DNA of 64,000 nt, taken from IMG/VR virus record IMGVR_UViG_3300020582_000008, positions 1 to 64,000 of that record. One strand, 5' to 3'. Of the stretch, positions 49,159-56,803 are shown in pieces. The stretch is from a virus. The notes beneath the pieces were generated by a model that saw nothing but the letters and a program-made list of their open reading frames with translations, did not search any database and was not told where the DNA came from. How positions within the stretch are numbered: position 1 is the first letter of the stretch; each line of letters starts with the position of its first letter. Position numbers and translations under genes: made by a program.

Positions 49159-49560
49159 ATGTCCGAACAAGTCATGTCCGAAGAGGAACAACAGGCTTTC
49201 ATCACCCAGGGCGGCGAGTTCGGCAAGCTTGTGGCAAAACTTACGACAAGGGCAATCGATGCGGAAACGCTATCCGAATCCCTCCAAACAACTGTCCATC
49301 TGCAAGAGGCGCAAATCCTATCTCTCCAGCGCCGACTGACCAACGCCGAAACCCAGCGCGACGACGCCTTGCGCGATGTGGGTTCGATGAATGACGCGAT
49401 GACCAAGATGGGGGCGATCCTTCGCGAGTCGCGCGCACAGCGCGTTGCAACGCCTCCGCAGCGGCAGGATTTGAGCGGGGCGCCGCAGATGCCAGCGCGC
49501 GATCTACGGGTGGTCCGGGAAACCGCGATTGCGAATGCTCAGCGCGAAGTGGCCGGCTAA
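49159..49560 (+). CDS. coiled-coil protein, 133 aa
   Basis: AGGAGGG is well placed before ATG 49159. Charged helices (EEEQQAFITQGGEFGKLVAKLTTRAIDAETLSESLQTTVHLQEAQILSLQRRLTNAE) predict a coiled coil, and the tail is basic. No known family. Confidence 0.55.
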   Translation: MSEQVMSEEEQQAFITQGGEFGKLVAKLTTRAIDAETLSESLQTTVHLQEAQILSLQRRLTNAETQRDDALRDVGSMNDAMTKMGAILRESRAQRVATPPQRQDLSGAPQMPARDLRVVRETAIANAQREVAG

Positions 49561-49576
49561 CTTGTCTACTGTCGGC

Positions 49577-49774
49577 TCATTTAGGCGCGTGCGAAAAATC
49601 AATTTCCACGCCGGATGCTCCGCGCGGATTTATCTCTTTGATCTTCACAGGGCCGTCTTGTCGGTAAACCATGGCGTAGTGCATAGCCTCCGCGTAGGCC
49701 GCATTGCGCTTTGTGCTGATCGCCTTCGCAACCATCATGCCGCCCTGATAGACTTCGAAAACATGATCTCGCAT
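49577..49774 (-). CDS. 65-aa protein on the opposite strand
   Basis: ATG with AGGGAAG upstream on the minus strand. VFEVYQGGMMVAKAISTKRNAAYAEAMHYAMVYRQDGPVKIKEIN looks like a folded alpha/beta peptide found in various phages. It is divergently placed from the gene at 49903, so the 49775-49902 gap is a two-way promoter region. Confidence 0.6.
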   Translation of the reverse strand: MRDHVFEVYQGGMMVAKAISTKRNAAYAEAMHYAMVYRQDGPVKIKEINPRGASGVEIDFSHAPK

Positions 49775-49902
49775 GACTTCCCTGCTAGCTCTTGTTATGT
49801 CGGATTAGCGTATCCGCAAACCATTGAAATTGCTTGTCTTAAAATGTGATTAGACTTATTCGCTGATAAGCGTATTCTATAGCTGCGATTTTGGAGGGAG
49901 CC
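49775..49902. promoter_or_regulatory. divergent intergenic region
   Basis: An AT-rich gap between the minus-strand 65-aa gene and the plus-strand gene at 49903. The palindrome-like TTCGCTGATAAGCG (49860-49873), TTAGAC and TCTATA boxes suggest a plus-strand promoter; a strong ribosome site (GGAGGG) ends it. No clear minus-strand boxes. Confidence 0.35.
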
Positions 49903-50421
49903 ATGCAGTTTATCTACGATGACGGCGGCCGGTCAGCCGCAGGTTTCAAAGGCAATGCCGGCGATTGCGTATGCCGCGCCATCGCGATTGCAACTCAGCA
50001 GCCATACCGTAAGGTGTTTGATGATCTGTCTGGCTTTGGGTGGTTTCCAGGCAATCGGATGAAGCGCGACCCCGATGGACTTTTTCGTTCGCGTCCCGAC
50101 AACGAAAAGGCGCTCACCCGTGAATATCTCGCCACGCTCGGTTGGAAATGGACACCAACCACGCATATCGGTTCCGGCTGTAAAGTGCATCTTGCCGATG
50201 GCGAGCTACCGATGGGGCGATTGATCGTCAGAGTTAGCAAGCATCTTACCACCGTTATCGATGGTGTGATCCGCGACACCTTCAACCCGGAGCGCGAGAA
50301 GTCCTATATATTTGAGCCGGACCACGGCCAAGAACTAAAGCCAAATCAGGGCCGCAATCAAAACGGCGTATGGACAGAGATCGGCGGGCGTTGTGTGTAC
50401 GGCTATTGGAGCGTCGCATGA
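49903..50421 (+). CDS. papain-like cysteine-protease-fold phage protein
   Basis: 172 residues. GNAGDCVCRAIAIATQQPYRKVFDDL carries a catalytic-style Cys (GDC-x2-RAIA), and SKHLTTVIDGVIRDTF supplies the following His and Asp, as in papain-like folds of many phage and bacterial hypothetical proteins. Conserved blocks GWKWTPTTHIGSGCKVHL and ELPMGRLIVRV also match. Activity is unproven. Confidence 0.6.
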   Translation: MQFIYDDGGRSAAGFKGNAGDCVCRAIAIATQQPYRKVFDDLSGFGWFPGNRMKRDPDGLFRSRPDNEKALTREYLATLGWKWTPTTHIGSGCKVHLADGELPMGRLIVRVSKHLTTVIDGVIRDTFNPEREKSYIFEPDHGQELKPNQGRNQNGVWTEIGGRCVYGYWSVA

Positions 50422-50615
50422 CCGCCGACGACGTGCGCGCCATGCTACGCCGCGCCTGCAAGGATGCAGGAAGTCAATCGGCTTGGGCTGACCTGCACAA
50501 TCTGTCGGCCGCTTACGTGAGCGACGTAATCAATGGTCGGCGTGATCCTGGCGATGCCATTTGCTCGGCGCTCGAAATCAAAGCCGAATTGAGTTTCCGT
50601 AAGGTGAAGCCATGA
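50418..50615 (+). CDS. small Cro/XRE-like helix-turn-helix protein
   Basis: 65 residues, overlapping the upstream stop. VRAMLRRACKDAGSQSAWADLHNLSAAYVSDVINGRRDPGDAICSALEI fits a five-helix XRE domain with the recognition helix at LSAAYVSDVINGRRDP. It is probably a transcription regulator next to the integrase. Confidence 0.6.
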   Translation: MTADDVRAMLRRACKDAGSQSAWADLHNLSAAYVSDVINGRRDPGDAICSALEIKAELSFRKVKP

Positions 50616-50818
50616 AACGCGAACGCCGTACCTGGACGATGCCCGATTGGATGGAGCGTTTCCGTACCAAGATCATCAACACAGGCGGCAATGCCGTGGA
50701 AGAAATGATGGTCGATGACTCCGATCCGCAAATTAACTTGCCCCGCGCCGTTCTTGCGGCTTGCGTTAAATCGCAAGTTGGTTTGCTGGAAATTCTTCAT
50801 AAGGATGGTGTGCTGTGA
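50612..50818 (+). CDS. hypothetical protein, 68 aa
   Basis: ATGA overlaps on both sides, between the HTH gene and the integrase. WMERFRTKIINTGGNAVEEMMVDDSDPQINLPRAVLAACVKSQVGLLEILHKDGVL is alpha/beta. Function unknown; it could be an excisionase-like partner, but no HTH is visible. Confidence 0.5.
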   Translation: MKRERRTWTMPDWMERFRTKIINTGGNAVEEMMVDDSDPQINLPRAVLAACVKSQVGLLEILHKDGVL

Positions 50819-51816
50819 ATTTATCCGCTCTCATGTCCGCTTACCGCACCGACCCGGTGTCGAACTTCGCCAAGCTCGAATACTGCACGCGGCGGTACTA
50901 CGTCCGGCTCATGACACAGATCGAGCGCGACCACGGCGACGTGGACGTGGCGACCATCAAAGGCCGCACGATCTACGAATGGCACCAAGCCTGGACAGAC
51001 GGCGGCCGGAAGGTCTCTATGGGCCACGCGCTTGTCGGGATGCTGCGCACGCTCGCCAACTTCGGTTTCTTCGCGCTCGATGACGAAGCCTGCCAGCGGC
51101 TTGGGCTGCTGTTGAGCAAAGGCCGCTTCGCCAATGGCAAGCCGCGGACGGTCCATATCACGCGCGAGCAAGCGACCGCGATTTGCAACGCCGCGCGCCC
51201 GCGCCTTCCGATGGTCGGGCTCGCTCAAGCCCTGCAATTTGAATGCACTTGGCGGCAGAAGGATGTGCTTGGCGAATGGCTGCCGATTGGCGAGCCGGGT
51301 CTGTCGGACGTTTGCTCAATGCACCCGAGAAAAGGCCCGATGAAGTGGCTCAAGGGTTTGCGCTGGGAAGAAATCGACGCAAGCTTTGTCGTCCATCACG
51401 TCACCAGCAAGCGCAAGAAGCTATCCGAGCCGGACTTGACGCTGGCACCGCTGGTCATGGCCGAGCTTGAGCATATGTGGCCCGGTTGCTCTGCCGATCG
51501 ATCATTGCTGCCGGCGAGCGGTCCGGTCATCATCGATGAATATACCGGCTTCCCCTACAAGGCCGATGACTTCCGCGAGGAATGGCGAATCATCGCGACC
51601 GAGTGCGGCGTGCCGTTGAACGTGCAGAACCGCGACGCGCGGGCCGGCGCTATCAGCGAAGCCATCGCCATGGGCGCACAAGCGGCGCACGTTCGCGATG
51701 CCGCGACGCATTCCGATGTTTCACAGACGATGGACTACAGCCGCGCCAGCCGGGAGAACACCCATACCGTGCAGCGGATGCGGATGGAGCAATCAGCAAA
51801 AGACAGAGTGGCCTAA
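50815..51816 (+). CDS. int: tyrosine recombinase (phage integrase), atypical
   Basis: 333 residues from GTG 50815. N-terminal SAM-like helices (KLEYCTRRYYVRLMTQIERDHGDVDVATIKGRTIYEWHQAW) are followed by the catalytic domain: first Arg in FECTWRQKD, Lys in HHVTSKRKK, second Arg block RDARAGAIS (R273, R276) where the usual His is replaced, H299 (DAATHSDVS) and the nucleophile Y308 (MDYSR). Phage-rhizobial integrases of this RDxRAG type are known. It inserts and excises the prophage; attP is not identified. Confidence 0.85.
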   Translation: MNLSALMSAYRTDPVSNFAKLEYCTRRYYVRLMTQIERDHGDVDVATIKGRTIYEWHQAWTDGGRKVSMGHALVGMLRTLANFGFFALDDEACQRLGLLLSKGRFANGKPRTVHITREQATAICNAARPRLPMVGLAQALQFECTWRQKDVLGEWLPIGEPGLSDVCSMHPRKGPMKWLKGLRWEEIDASFVVHHVTSKRKKLSEPDLTLAPLVMAELEHMWPGCSADRSLLPASGPVIIDEYTGFPYKADDFREEWRIIATECGVPLNVQNRDARAGAISEAIAMGAQAAHVRDAATHSDVSQTMDYSRASRENTHTVQRMRMEQSAKDRVA

Positions 51817-51817
51817 C

Positions 51818-52036
51818 ATGGCACGAAAAGAAGAAATTCCAATCATCCACCCGCGCAAGGTTCGGATGGCGTTGGAGGGCTTCAATAACGATGTGATGTA
51901 TTTGCTCACCATCGCGCGAAGCGCCCATAGCTTTATGACGGATGAAACGCTGGATGCTGAGAAAGTACGGCACGCGATCACCCCTCAAATGAAAGAGGGG
52001 ATTGACCGAGTGGCCAAGTGGTACAATGCCGAGTGA
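51818..52036 (+). CDS. hypothetical helical protein, 72 aa
   Basis: ATG 51818 directly follows the integrase stop. HPRKVRMALEGFNNDVMYLLTIARSAHSFMTDETLDAEKVRHAITPQMKEGIDRVAKWY is all-helical. A CCCCTC...GAGGGG hairpin lies within it (51981-51999). No family named. Confidence 0.5.
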   Translation: MARKEEIPIIHPRKVRMALEGFNNDVMYLLTIARSAHSFMTDETLDAEKVRHAITPQMKEGIDRVAKWYNAE

Positions 52037-52070
52037 TGCGGATGGAAAAGAGCAGCGAGAAGGTGGCGTG

Positions 52071-52280
52071 ATGGACCTGACTAGACACGAAAAAGACCAG
52101 CTATGGCAAATCGGCAACGGAGTCTATGGTAACGGACGAAATCCATATTGGTGGGGCGAAAAGACGATGCCCAAACTTGCAGCCAAAGGACTCGTCGAGC
52201 CGCATCCAGGTGATCCAAGAGGATGGCGCATCACGGATGCCGGACGGCAAGAACGCGAACGCCAATTTCCAGGACGCTGA
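52071..52280 (+). CDS. small winged-helix-like protein
   Basis: 69 residues from ATG 52071, with GAAGGTGG upstream. LTRHEKDQLWQIGNGVYGNGRNPYWWGEKTMPKLAAKGLVEPHPGDPRGWRITDAGRQER has the helix-helix-wing order of a MarR-like small DNA-binding protein. Function unknown. Confidence 0.5.
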   Translation: MDLTRHEKDQLWQIGNGVYGNGRNPYWWGEKTMPKLAAKGLVEPHPGDPRGWRITDAGRQERERQFPGR

Positions 52281-52305
52281 TGCGTCGGATGTCGGGAGAA
52301 ACCTA

Positions 52306-52536
52306 ATGACGGTCCCATACCTTTCGATCAACGAGCGCCGAACAGTCTGCCTCGATCACGGCCGAAGCGTGAGGACCGTGGCTGTGAATTGCATGAATTG
52401 CGGTCTTTTCGTCCGCAAGCCCTACAAGCACGAAGCATCAGACGTTGAGATTGCCAATCGTTGCTTTCCTGGCTGGCAGGTCAAAAATGTCCGCGGCGCA
52501 AAACGGACGCTGTGTCCAAAATGCAAAGCCGAATAA
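52306..52536 (+). CDS. putative zinc-ribbon protein, 76 aa
   Basis: ATG 52306 with GGGAGA upstream. Four Cys in pairs-like spacing (TVCLDHG, CMNCGLF, CFPGW, CPKCKAE) suggest a zinc site. Part of the accessory run 51.8-55 kb. Confidence 0.5.
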   Translation: MTVPYLSINERRTVCLDHGRSVRTVAVNCMNCGLFVRKPYKHEASDVEIANRCFPGWQVKNVRGAKRTLCPKCKAE

Positions 52537-52552
52537 CACGGGGTTAACTGCC

Positions 52553-53212
52553 ATGAGCATAGACCGCACTATTGTAGCGGAGTTTCAAAAGGAAGCGTCG
52601 GGGCGCCTGGTCCTGTTTGCGCTCACGGTTTTTGAGAAGGACGAGACCCATTTTTCGCGCACGCTTTACGACGTCGATTGGTCTAAAAGATACGGCTACC
52701 TGTTCGATCAGTCCGGCTTCGGTGGCGGCTCCGAAGTGGAGGTCGCGGGCGTTTACTTTTTGGCCGGGCCAATCGACGTGAAAATAACGGAGAAGCCGAC
52801 GGCGTTGGTTAGCAGCGTTGATCAGCCGCCTTGGCGATCTCCCGCGACGAAGAAAATCCGCGAGCGCAACCGAACGCGCCGCCTGAAGAAGCTACCCAAA
52901 GAATTTCAGCTTGAGGACGGCGCAGACTTGCTGGATTGGCTCAGGTGCAATGGGATAGAGCAGGATGGCGTCTGGTGTTCGGCATGTCGAGATTGGGTGC
53001 CGGGCGAGGAGCTTTGCCGTCATACGTGGTGGTGCGACGACAGCTATTGGTACTCAACGCCAGATGATCGTCCGTGTGCGCATTGCATCAATGGCCGCTG
53101 TCGAAACTTTTTCGAGATAACCCCCTGCGTTAATTCTTTCGACAATGGGTCTCTCTGGTTTTGGGCGGGACAGCCTGAACTTACATGGCACGCTCGCCTC
53201 AACAGTAGATGA
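52553..53212 (+). CDS. hypothetical zinc-finger-containing protein, 219 aa
   Basis: N-terminal alpha/beta part (VAEFQKEASGRLVLFALTVFEKDETHFSRTLYDVDWSKRYGYLFDQSGFG), then basic RRLKKLPKEF and a C-terminal Cys-rich section: CSACRDW, CRHTWWC, CAHCINGRC. This suggests a metal-binding C-terminal domain with more than one site. Unknown role. Confidence 0.5.
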   Translation: MSIDRTIVAEFQKEASGRLVLFALTVFEKDETHFSRTLYDVDWSKRYGYLFDQSGFGGGSEVEVAGVYFLAGPIDVKITEKPTALVSSVDQPPWRSPATKKIRERNRTRRLKKLPKEFQLEDGADLLDWLRCNGIEQDGVWCSACRDWVPGEELCRHTWWCDDSYWYSTPDDRPCAHCINGRCRNFFEITPCVNSFDNGSLWFWAGQPELTWHARLNSR

Positions 53213-53234
53213 GTAACAGGACGGCTGTCGCCAG

Positions 53235-53471
53235 ATGTCCGAACCGAAATACATGCTTGTGGTTGATGCGACGGCAGGACAGGTCGAAAGAGCGATCGGC
53301 GTTCGAGCCATCGACACACCGTTCGGTGCGCTTGCGCCGCAGCCCCGTCCTTTCAATACGCAACGGGAGCTGGTTGAGATCGAGCGCGCCCTAAATCCAA
53401 GCCGCTGCACTTGCGGAAAGTGGTCGGTCATCCATTCGCCGAACTGCCCAATGGCGCTCGTGACAACTTAG
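53235..53471 (+). CDS. hypothetical protein, 78 aa
   Basis: ATG 53235. YMLVVDATAGQVERAIGVRAIDTPFGALAPQPRPFNTQRELVEIERALNPSRCTCGKWSVIHSPNCPMAL ends in a Cys motif (CTCG...NCP). No family. Confidence 0.45.
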   Translation: MSEPKYMLVVDATAGQVERAIGVRAIDTPFGALAPQPRPFNTQRELVEIERALNPSRCTCGKWSVIHSPNCPMALVTT

Positions 53472-53502
53472 GCACACACATCACAGATGTCGGGAGAATG
53501 AA

Positions 53503-53706
53503 ATGACGCGATGGCTTTTGCTTTATTGGATTGTCACCGGAAGCAGCGGCAGCTTTGGTGGTCTGCACAATTCAACCGCTGTGGCCGAGTTCGACAGTGA
53601 AGCCGCCTGCAAGGCGGCCTATGCGGCGATGCGAGCCGTCACCAAAGACCGGGACCAAATGGGCGTCTTTGGTGTCTGTGTATCCCAAGCGGCAGATGCC
53701 CGCTAA
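53503..53706 (+). CDS. hypothetical small protein, 67 aa
   Basis: The N-terminal stretch (RWLLLYWIVTGSSGSFGGLHNSTAVAEFDSEAACKAAYAAMRAV) may insert as a short hydrophobic segment and looks like a periplasmic or membrane peptide with two Cys. Function unknown. Confidence 0.45.
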   Translation: MTRWLLLYWIVTGSSGSFGGLHNSTAVAEFDSEAACKAAYAAMRAVTKDRDQMGVFGVCVSQAADAR

Positions 53707-53712
53707 ACCCCC

Positions 53713-53886
53713 ATGAGCAGCCAGATGGACAAGCCATACAAAACCTTCAAATTCGAGATGGGCGGCATGTATATGTTCTATCGCGGTCGCAATCTCGGTG
53801 AAGCTCTGCAACAGTTCATCAAAGATCGACCGAACTACATCGACATGCTTGAGAGCATCACTGAACAAAATGGCGGTTGTCGATGA
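53713..53886 (+). CDS. 57-aa conserved-looking protein
   Basis: KPYKTFKFEMGGMYMFYRGRNLGEALQQFIKDRPNYIDMLESI resembles a small alpha/beta modulator-type phage protein. Its stop overlaps the next start (ATGA). Too short to name. Confidence 0.45.
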   Translation: MSSQMDKPYKTFKFEMGGMYMFYRGRNLGEALQQFIKDRPNYIDMLESITEQNGGCR

Positions 53887-54092
53887 CAATGTCGGCGAGG
53901 GATTGGTTGCCAATTGAGACTGCACCCGATGAGCAAGATATTCTCATTTGGGATGGCCGCCCTCTCGTGGCAATGAAGCTGGCCGGGATGTGGCATGTTG
54001 CGCGATCTGGTTTCGCGAAAAACCCTACACTTTGGCAACCGATTGAGCCGCCAACTAGCGCCGAGATAGTTGGGAACGACAAATGCCGCTGA
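53883..54092 (+). CDS. DUF551-like small protein
   Basis: 69 residues. It opens ARDWLPIETAPDEQDILIWDG and ends GFAKNPTLWQPIEPP, the pattern of DUF551-type phage proteins (WQPIETAPKDG...PTHWMPLPxPP). Such genes are scattered in accessory regions; the role is unknown. Confidence 0.65.
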   Translation: MTMSARDWLPIETAPDEQDILIWDGRPLVAMKLAGMWHVARSGFAKNPTLWQPIEPPTSAEIVGNDKCR

Positions 54093-54187
54093 GAGATTGG
54101 CTTTGGGTTGCAGGGTATCTGACGCTCATTTGCGGGAGCATCACGCTCGGCTATTGGCTCGCGCTGCATATCCACACATTTGCCTGA
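54083..54187 (+). CDS. 34-aa membrane peptide
   Basis: LRDWLWVAGYLTLICGSITLGYWLALHIHTFA is one hydrophobic helix. It overlaps the previous stop by 10 bases. Probably translated, but unproven. Confidence 0.4.
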   Translation: MPLRDWLWVAGYLTLICGSITLGYWLALHIHTFA

Positions 54188-54204
54188 CAAGCAGGAAGAA
54201 TGAC

Positions 54205-54600
54205 ATGGTTCAAATAAACGGCGATGCCCTTAATATTTTGAATGCTAAGATTGCAGCCGCAGTTGCAATCCAGCGCGAATCCGACGCAAAGGTGATCGCG
54301 GAGAAGGATGCCCAGATCGTTGAGCTAGAAGCCGGCTACGAAATCCAAATGCGCAATCTCGACGCCGCTGAGAAGGTGATCGCAGACCTCCGAACGCGGC
54401 TTGAGGATACCGGCTATCCGCTGGGCGAGATTGAGGGGCTGATGAAGGTGATCGCGGCGTTGAGGGAGGTGCTTCAAATGGGTGTGCAGCTTTGTGAAAG
54501 CGGCGGCCACGGTAGGGGCGACAAGTGCCCGACTTGCCACTTCATGCGCGAGGCACAAAAGGCATTGGGCACATCTGAGCAGACAGCGGGAGACAAATAA
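54205..54600 (+). CDS. coiled-coil protein with C-terminal CPTC motif
   Basis: 131 residues. A long helix (NAKIAAAVAIQRESDAKVIAEKDAQIVELEAGYEIQMRNLDAAEKVIADLRTRLED) ends in GRGDKCPTCHFM, which could bind zinc. The start is ATG 54205 with GGAAGA upstream. Its stop overlaps the next start. Confidence 0.5.
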   Translation: MVQINGDALNILNAKIAAAVAIQRESDAKVIAEKDAQIVELEAGYEIQMRNLDAAEKVIADLRTRLEDTGYPLGEIEGLMKVIAALREVLQMGVQLCESGGHGRGDKCPTCHFMREAQKALGTSEQTAGDK

Positions 54601-54755
54601 TGTGGACATGGCTGGCTGAATCGGTCTGCTCGCCATATGATGTGGCGCGCGGCACCTTTTACTTTGCGATGATGGTCACGCTCATTACCGGCATTTGGTT
54701 TGGGTGGCTTATAACCTACAGCTATTTCAAGCCGTATCTAAAGCCGCACAGTTAA
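54600..54755 (+). CDS. 51-aa membrane peptide
   Basis: ATG overlaps the previous stop. One hydrophobic helix (FYFAMMVTLITGIWFGWLITYSYF) and a short basic tail (KPYLKPHS). Function unknown. Confidence 0.45.
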   Translation: MWTWLAESVCSPYDVARGTFYFAMMVTLITGIWFGWLITYSYFKPYLKPHS

Positions 54756-54770
54756 GCGATTAGCCGCCAG

Positions 54771-55076
54771 ATGAACAAATGGCTCAAAGGAAATGGCTAC
54801 TGGTGCCCGACCTGCCAAGGATCAGGGCGCGGGGAGCCGCGCGATTGGATAGAGTACGAGAGAGGCGGCTACTGCCAGTTCTACGAACTCTGCGCCACCT
54901 GTAAGGGCGAGAAGAGGCTTCCAGCAACGGTCGATCAAATCGTGAGCAAAGCTGTACCGGCTACGTCATCGCCGGCAGATCAATCCTGCTTCCTGTCCAT
55001 CATCAAATACGGTCGGCTTACACCGACTAGAAAACTTGGTACTGGCCCCTTTAGCCCCAAAAGGGACCAGCCCTGA
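54771..55076 (+). CDS. DnaJ-type zinc-finger-like protein, C-terminus replaced by an inserted element
   Basis: CPTCQGSGRG and CATCKGE form a CxxCxGxG pair like DnaJ zinc fingers. Relatives are usually ~55-60 residues. Here the frame reads on through LPATVDQIVSK... into the terminal repeat at 55043, so the last ~12 residues (TGPFSPKRDQP) come from the element. Confidence 0.6.
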   Translation: MNKWLKGNGYWCPTCQGSGRGEPRDWIEYERGGYCQFYELCATCKGEKRLPATVDQIVSKAVPATSSPADQSCFLSIIKYGRLTPTRKLGTGPFSPKRDQP

Positions 55077-55091
55077 TTTGAAAAGGGGCCA
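55043..55091. repeat. left end of a 3.6-kb inserted element, IS21-like terminal repeats
   Basis: TGGCCCCTTT (55043-55052), then AAAAGGGACCA (55059-55069) and AAAAGGGGCCA (55081-55091). The outer end begins TG, as IS21-family ends do, and is preceded by GTAC (55039-55042), also found after the right end. Confidence 0.65.
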
Positions 55092-55104
55092 CGCGCGTCC
55101 GGTG

Positions 55105-55446
55105 CTATTTGAAGAGGGCAGGGATCGATGCCCTAGTAGCCCAAACGTACATTCCAAATCCGATTATTAGGACAGCGATCACCAGCCATTCGATCCAAGG
55201 GGTTCGGCCCGGTGCCTTTTTACGCGCCTTCGTGATCCCCGCTATGGCTGCGCCGCTGCCAGCAAAACTAATGAGCCCAACGGTGTATTCATTGATGGGG
55301 ATCGAGCTGTTGACCATTGCTATTGTGAGGATGATCGCAACAATTCCTGACGCGACCGCAATGGCGTCCTCGGGATCAATTTGGATGCTCGTCCGTCGTC
55401 CCTCGGGTTTCACGTCGGAGATAATTTTGAAATGAAGGTTGCGCAT
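55105..55446 (-). CDS. small membrane protein of the inserted element
   Basis: 113 residues from 55446 (GGAGAGAGG upstream on the minus strand). Three hydrophobic helices (DAIAVASGIVAIILTIAMV, VGLISFAGSGAAIAGI, WLVIAVLIIGFGMYVWAT) with a basic cytoplasmic loop (TKARKKAPGR). Not recognised. Confidence 0.55.
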   Translation of the reverse strand: MRNLHFKIISDVKPEGRRTSIQIDPEDAIAVASGIVAIILTIAMVNSSIPINEYTVGLISFAGSGAAIAGITKARKKAPGRTPWIEWLVIAVLIIGFGMYVWATRASIPALFK

Positions 55447-55498
55447 GGCCTCTCTCCTAAACGCAGAGTAGAGACCCATCAAGCTGCCCGCAAGAGGA

Positions 55499-56410
55499 TC
55501 AATCAAACAGGTCCCCTTGGATTACCCGGAACTGACGACGGCGTTGCGTGGGGGTAGGCATCGGCTTTGTCGGGACCGCCTTAAGCGCCGCGTCGATTAA
55601 CTCGCCAATCGACCACACATGATCGGTGATGCCGAGCGCCATTGCTGGCGTCATCCGCAACGCTTCATGCGTCCGGCACAGATTGTAGAACGCGACGTAG
55701 AGGCCAACGGCCGCAAGGTGGCAATCGATCTTTTTAGAAAACCCGTTGCTCAATCGGGCAAACCGTTTTGAGCCCATGCGCAATGTCAGATTTTGCCGCT
55801 CCACATAGCTTGTCGAAATCTGTTCGGGTTCGCCTGCTTGTGCGATCCGCTCTACGGCTACTACTTGGGCCGGGGAATAGCGTCGCGAGGCTTCGGTTAC
55901 GTTCAGGTGCGTTACGCTGTAGGTCTTTTGAATGACGCCATGCGTGGCCCGCTTGCCGAAAGCATCGCGGATCGAGCTTTTGTAGTAGTGCAGCCCATCG
56001 GTCGAAATCTCAGGCGACCCGATCACGCGACCGCGCAAGTCCTGAATAAAATCATCCGTGGTCGCGCCGTCGCGCTTGCCAGTGCGATAGCCGATGATGG
56101 CACGGGTGGATGAGGCCAGCGCAACGTAAGTGTACTGGTCGCCAAATACGGGCGATTTGCGCGGCTTGCTTTTCTGAGGATTCCGCTTGTGGCCGACGTA
56201 GGCCCATAATTCGTCGCACTCGATCCGGTGGACGTGAAGGCCAACCATCAAGCGGTCGTGCATTTCTGCGCAACCACGGCCGATGGCGAGTGCCAGCCGG
56301 GCGACTGTCTTGCGGTCGGTGTCGGTCAGGCGACTGACGGCGCGCTGGCCGACTCCCTCGCAAAGGGCGGCGATAATTTCAATTTGCTTGTCGTGAGGAA
56401 GGTTGTTCAT
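55499..56410 (-). CDS. IS1-like family transposase (DDE)
   Basis: 303 residues. N-terminal HTH (IIAALCEGVGQRAVSRLTDTDRKTVARLALAIGRGC), then RIECDELWAYVG and TTDGLHYYKS (catalytic Asp positions) and STSYVERQNLTLRMGSKRFARLSNGFSKK, the signature end with catalytic Glu. This family is widespread in alphaproteobacteria, often as single genes without clear ends. All motifs are intact. It lies inside the 3.6-kb element; whether it mobilises it is unknown. Confidence 0.85.
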   Translation of the reverse strand: MNNLPHDKQIEIIAALCEGVGQRAVSRLTDTDRKTVARLALAIGRGCAEMHDRLMVGLHVHRIECDELWAYVGHKRNPQKSKPRKSPVFGDQYTYVALASSTRAIIGYRTGKRDGATTDDFIQDLRGRVIGSPEISTDGLHYYKSSIRDAFGKRATHGVIQKTYSVTHLNVTEASRRYSPAQVVAVERIAQAGEPEQISTSYVERQNLTLRMGSKRFARLSNGFSKKIDCHLAAVGLYVAFYNLCRTHEALRMTPAMALGITDHVWSIGELIDAALKAVPTKPMPTPTQRRRQFRVIQGDLFD

Positions 56411-56575
56411 GGCGGGCCAAATCCGACATTTGGGGATAGTGGGCCGCCGTGTGGAAAATCGACCTGTTTTGCGCTATACTGCGCGAAGCGGTCATTTTCT
56501 TCGGGGCCAAATCCCGGGGTTGATGATCCGGGGCCGTCGCTGCTTCAACAGTGACGGTCCCACTTACTACGATGG

Positions 56576-56647
56576 TGCGGAGAGCCAGGTTCGAACTGAC
56601 GTTTCGGTGATGTAACCACCGCGTCCTTACCGCTAGACGATCCCCGC
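56576..56647 (-). tRNA. tRNA-Val-like, anticodon TAC
   Basis: Reading the minus strand: acceptor GCGGGGA pairs with TCTCCGC, D arm GTC..GAC with TAGCGGTAAG loop, anticodon stem CGGTG/CACCG with loop GTTACAT (anticodon TAC), T arm GTCAG-TTCGAAC-CTGGC, discriminator A then CC. The cloverleaf is complete with G-U pairs only. Position 32 is G, which is unusual. It lies within the inserted element. Confidence 0.75.
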
Positions 56648-56660
56648 GCACAGCGAAAAG

Positions 56661-56700
56661 CGCCCCATCCGCCGGAAAGCGGGTGGGGCGTTCGGTTTTG
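56661..56700. terminator. strong 12-bp hairpin beside the tRNA
   Basis: CGCCCCATCCGC and GCGGGTGGGGCG with CGGAAA loop, followed on plus by TTCGGTTTT and on minus by CTTTTCGC. It could terminate transcripts from either side. It is only 14 bases upstream of the tRNA 5' end on the minus strand. Confidence 0.55.
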
Positions 56701-56734
56701 GTCAGTTCGTTGTGCATGGGGATAATAATACGGA

Positions 56735-56803
56735 TTTTCTTGTCAACGTCAATACGTATGACAAGAAAAAGTTTGACACATAACAGGGGCCGTGCCATAT
56801 ATA
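56735..56803 (+). promoter_or_regulatory. operator-like 11-bp inverted repeat and promoter
   Basis: TTTTCTTGTCA (56735-56745) and TGACAAGAAAA (56759-56769) are a perfect inverted repeat with a 13-base centre (ACGTCAATACGTA). TTGACA follows at 56773-56778, with CATATA 17 bases later or TATATA 19 bases later. It looks like a regulated promoter for the 56838 gene. Confidence 0.6.

Noticed and set aside
51981-51999. CCCCTC...GAGGGG hairpin as a terminator
   Set aside because: It is inside a coding region without a T-run.
54971-54981. GCCGGCAGATC shared by both flanks of the inserted element (54971 and 58679)
   Set aside because: Eleven bases at unequal distances from the ends; the GTAC adjacent to both ends explains the junctions better.
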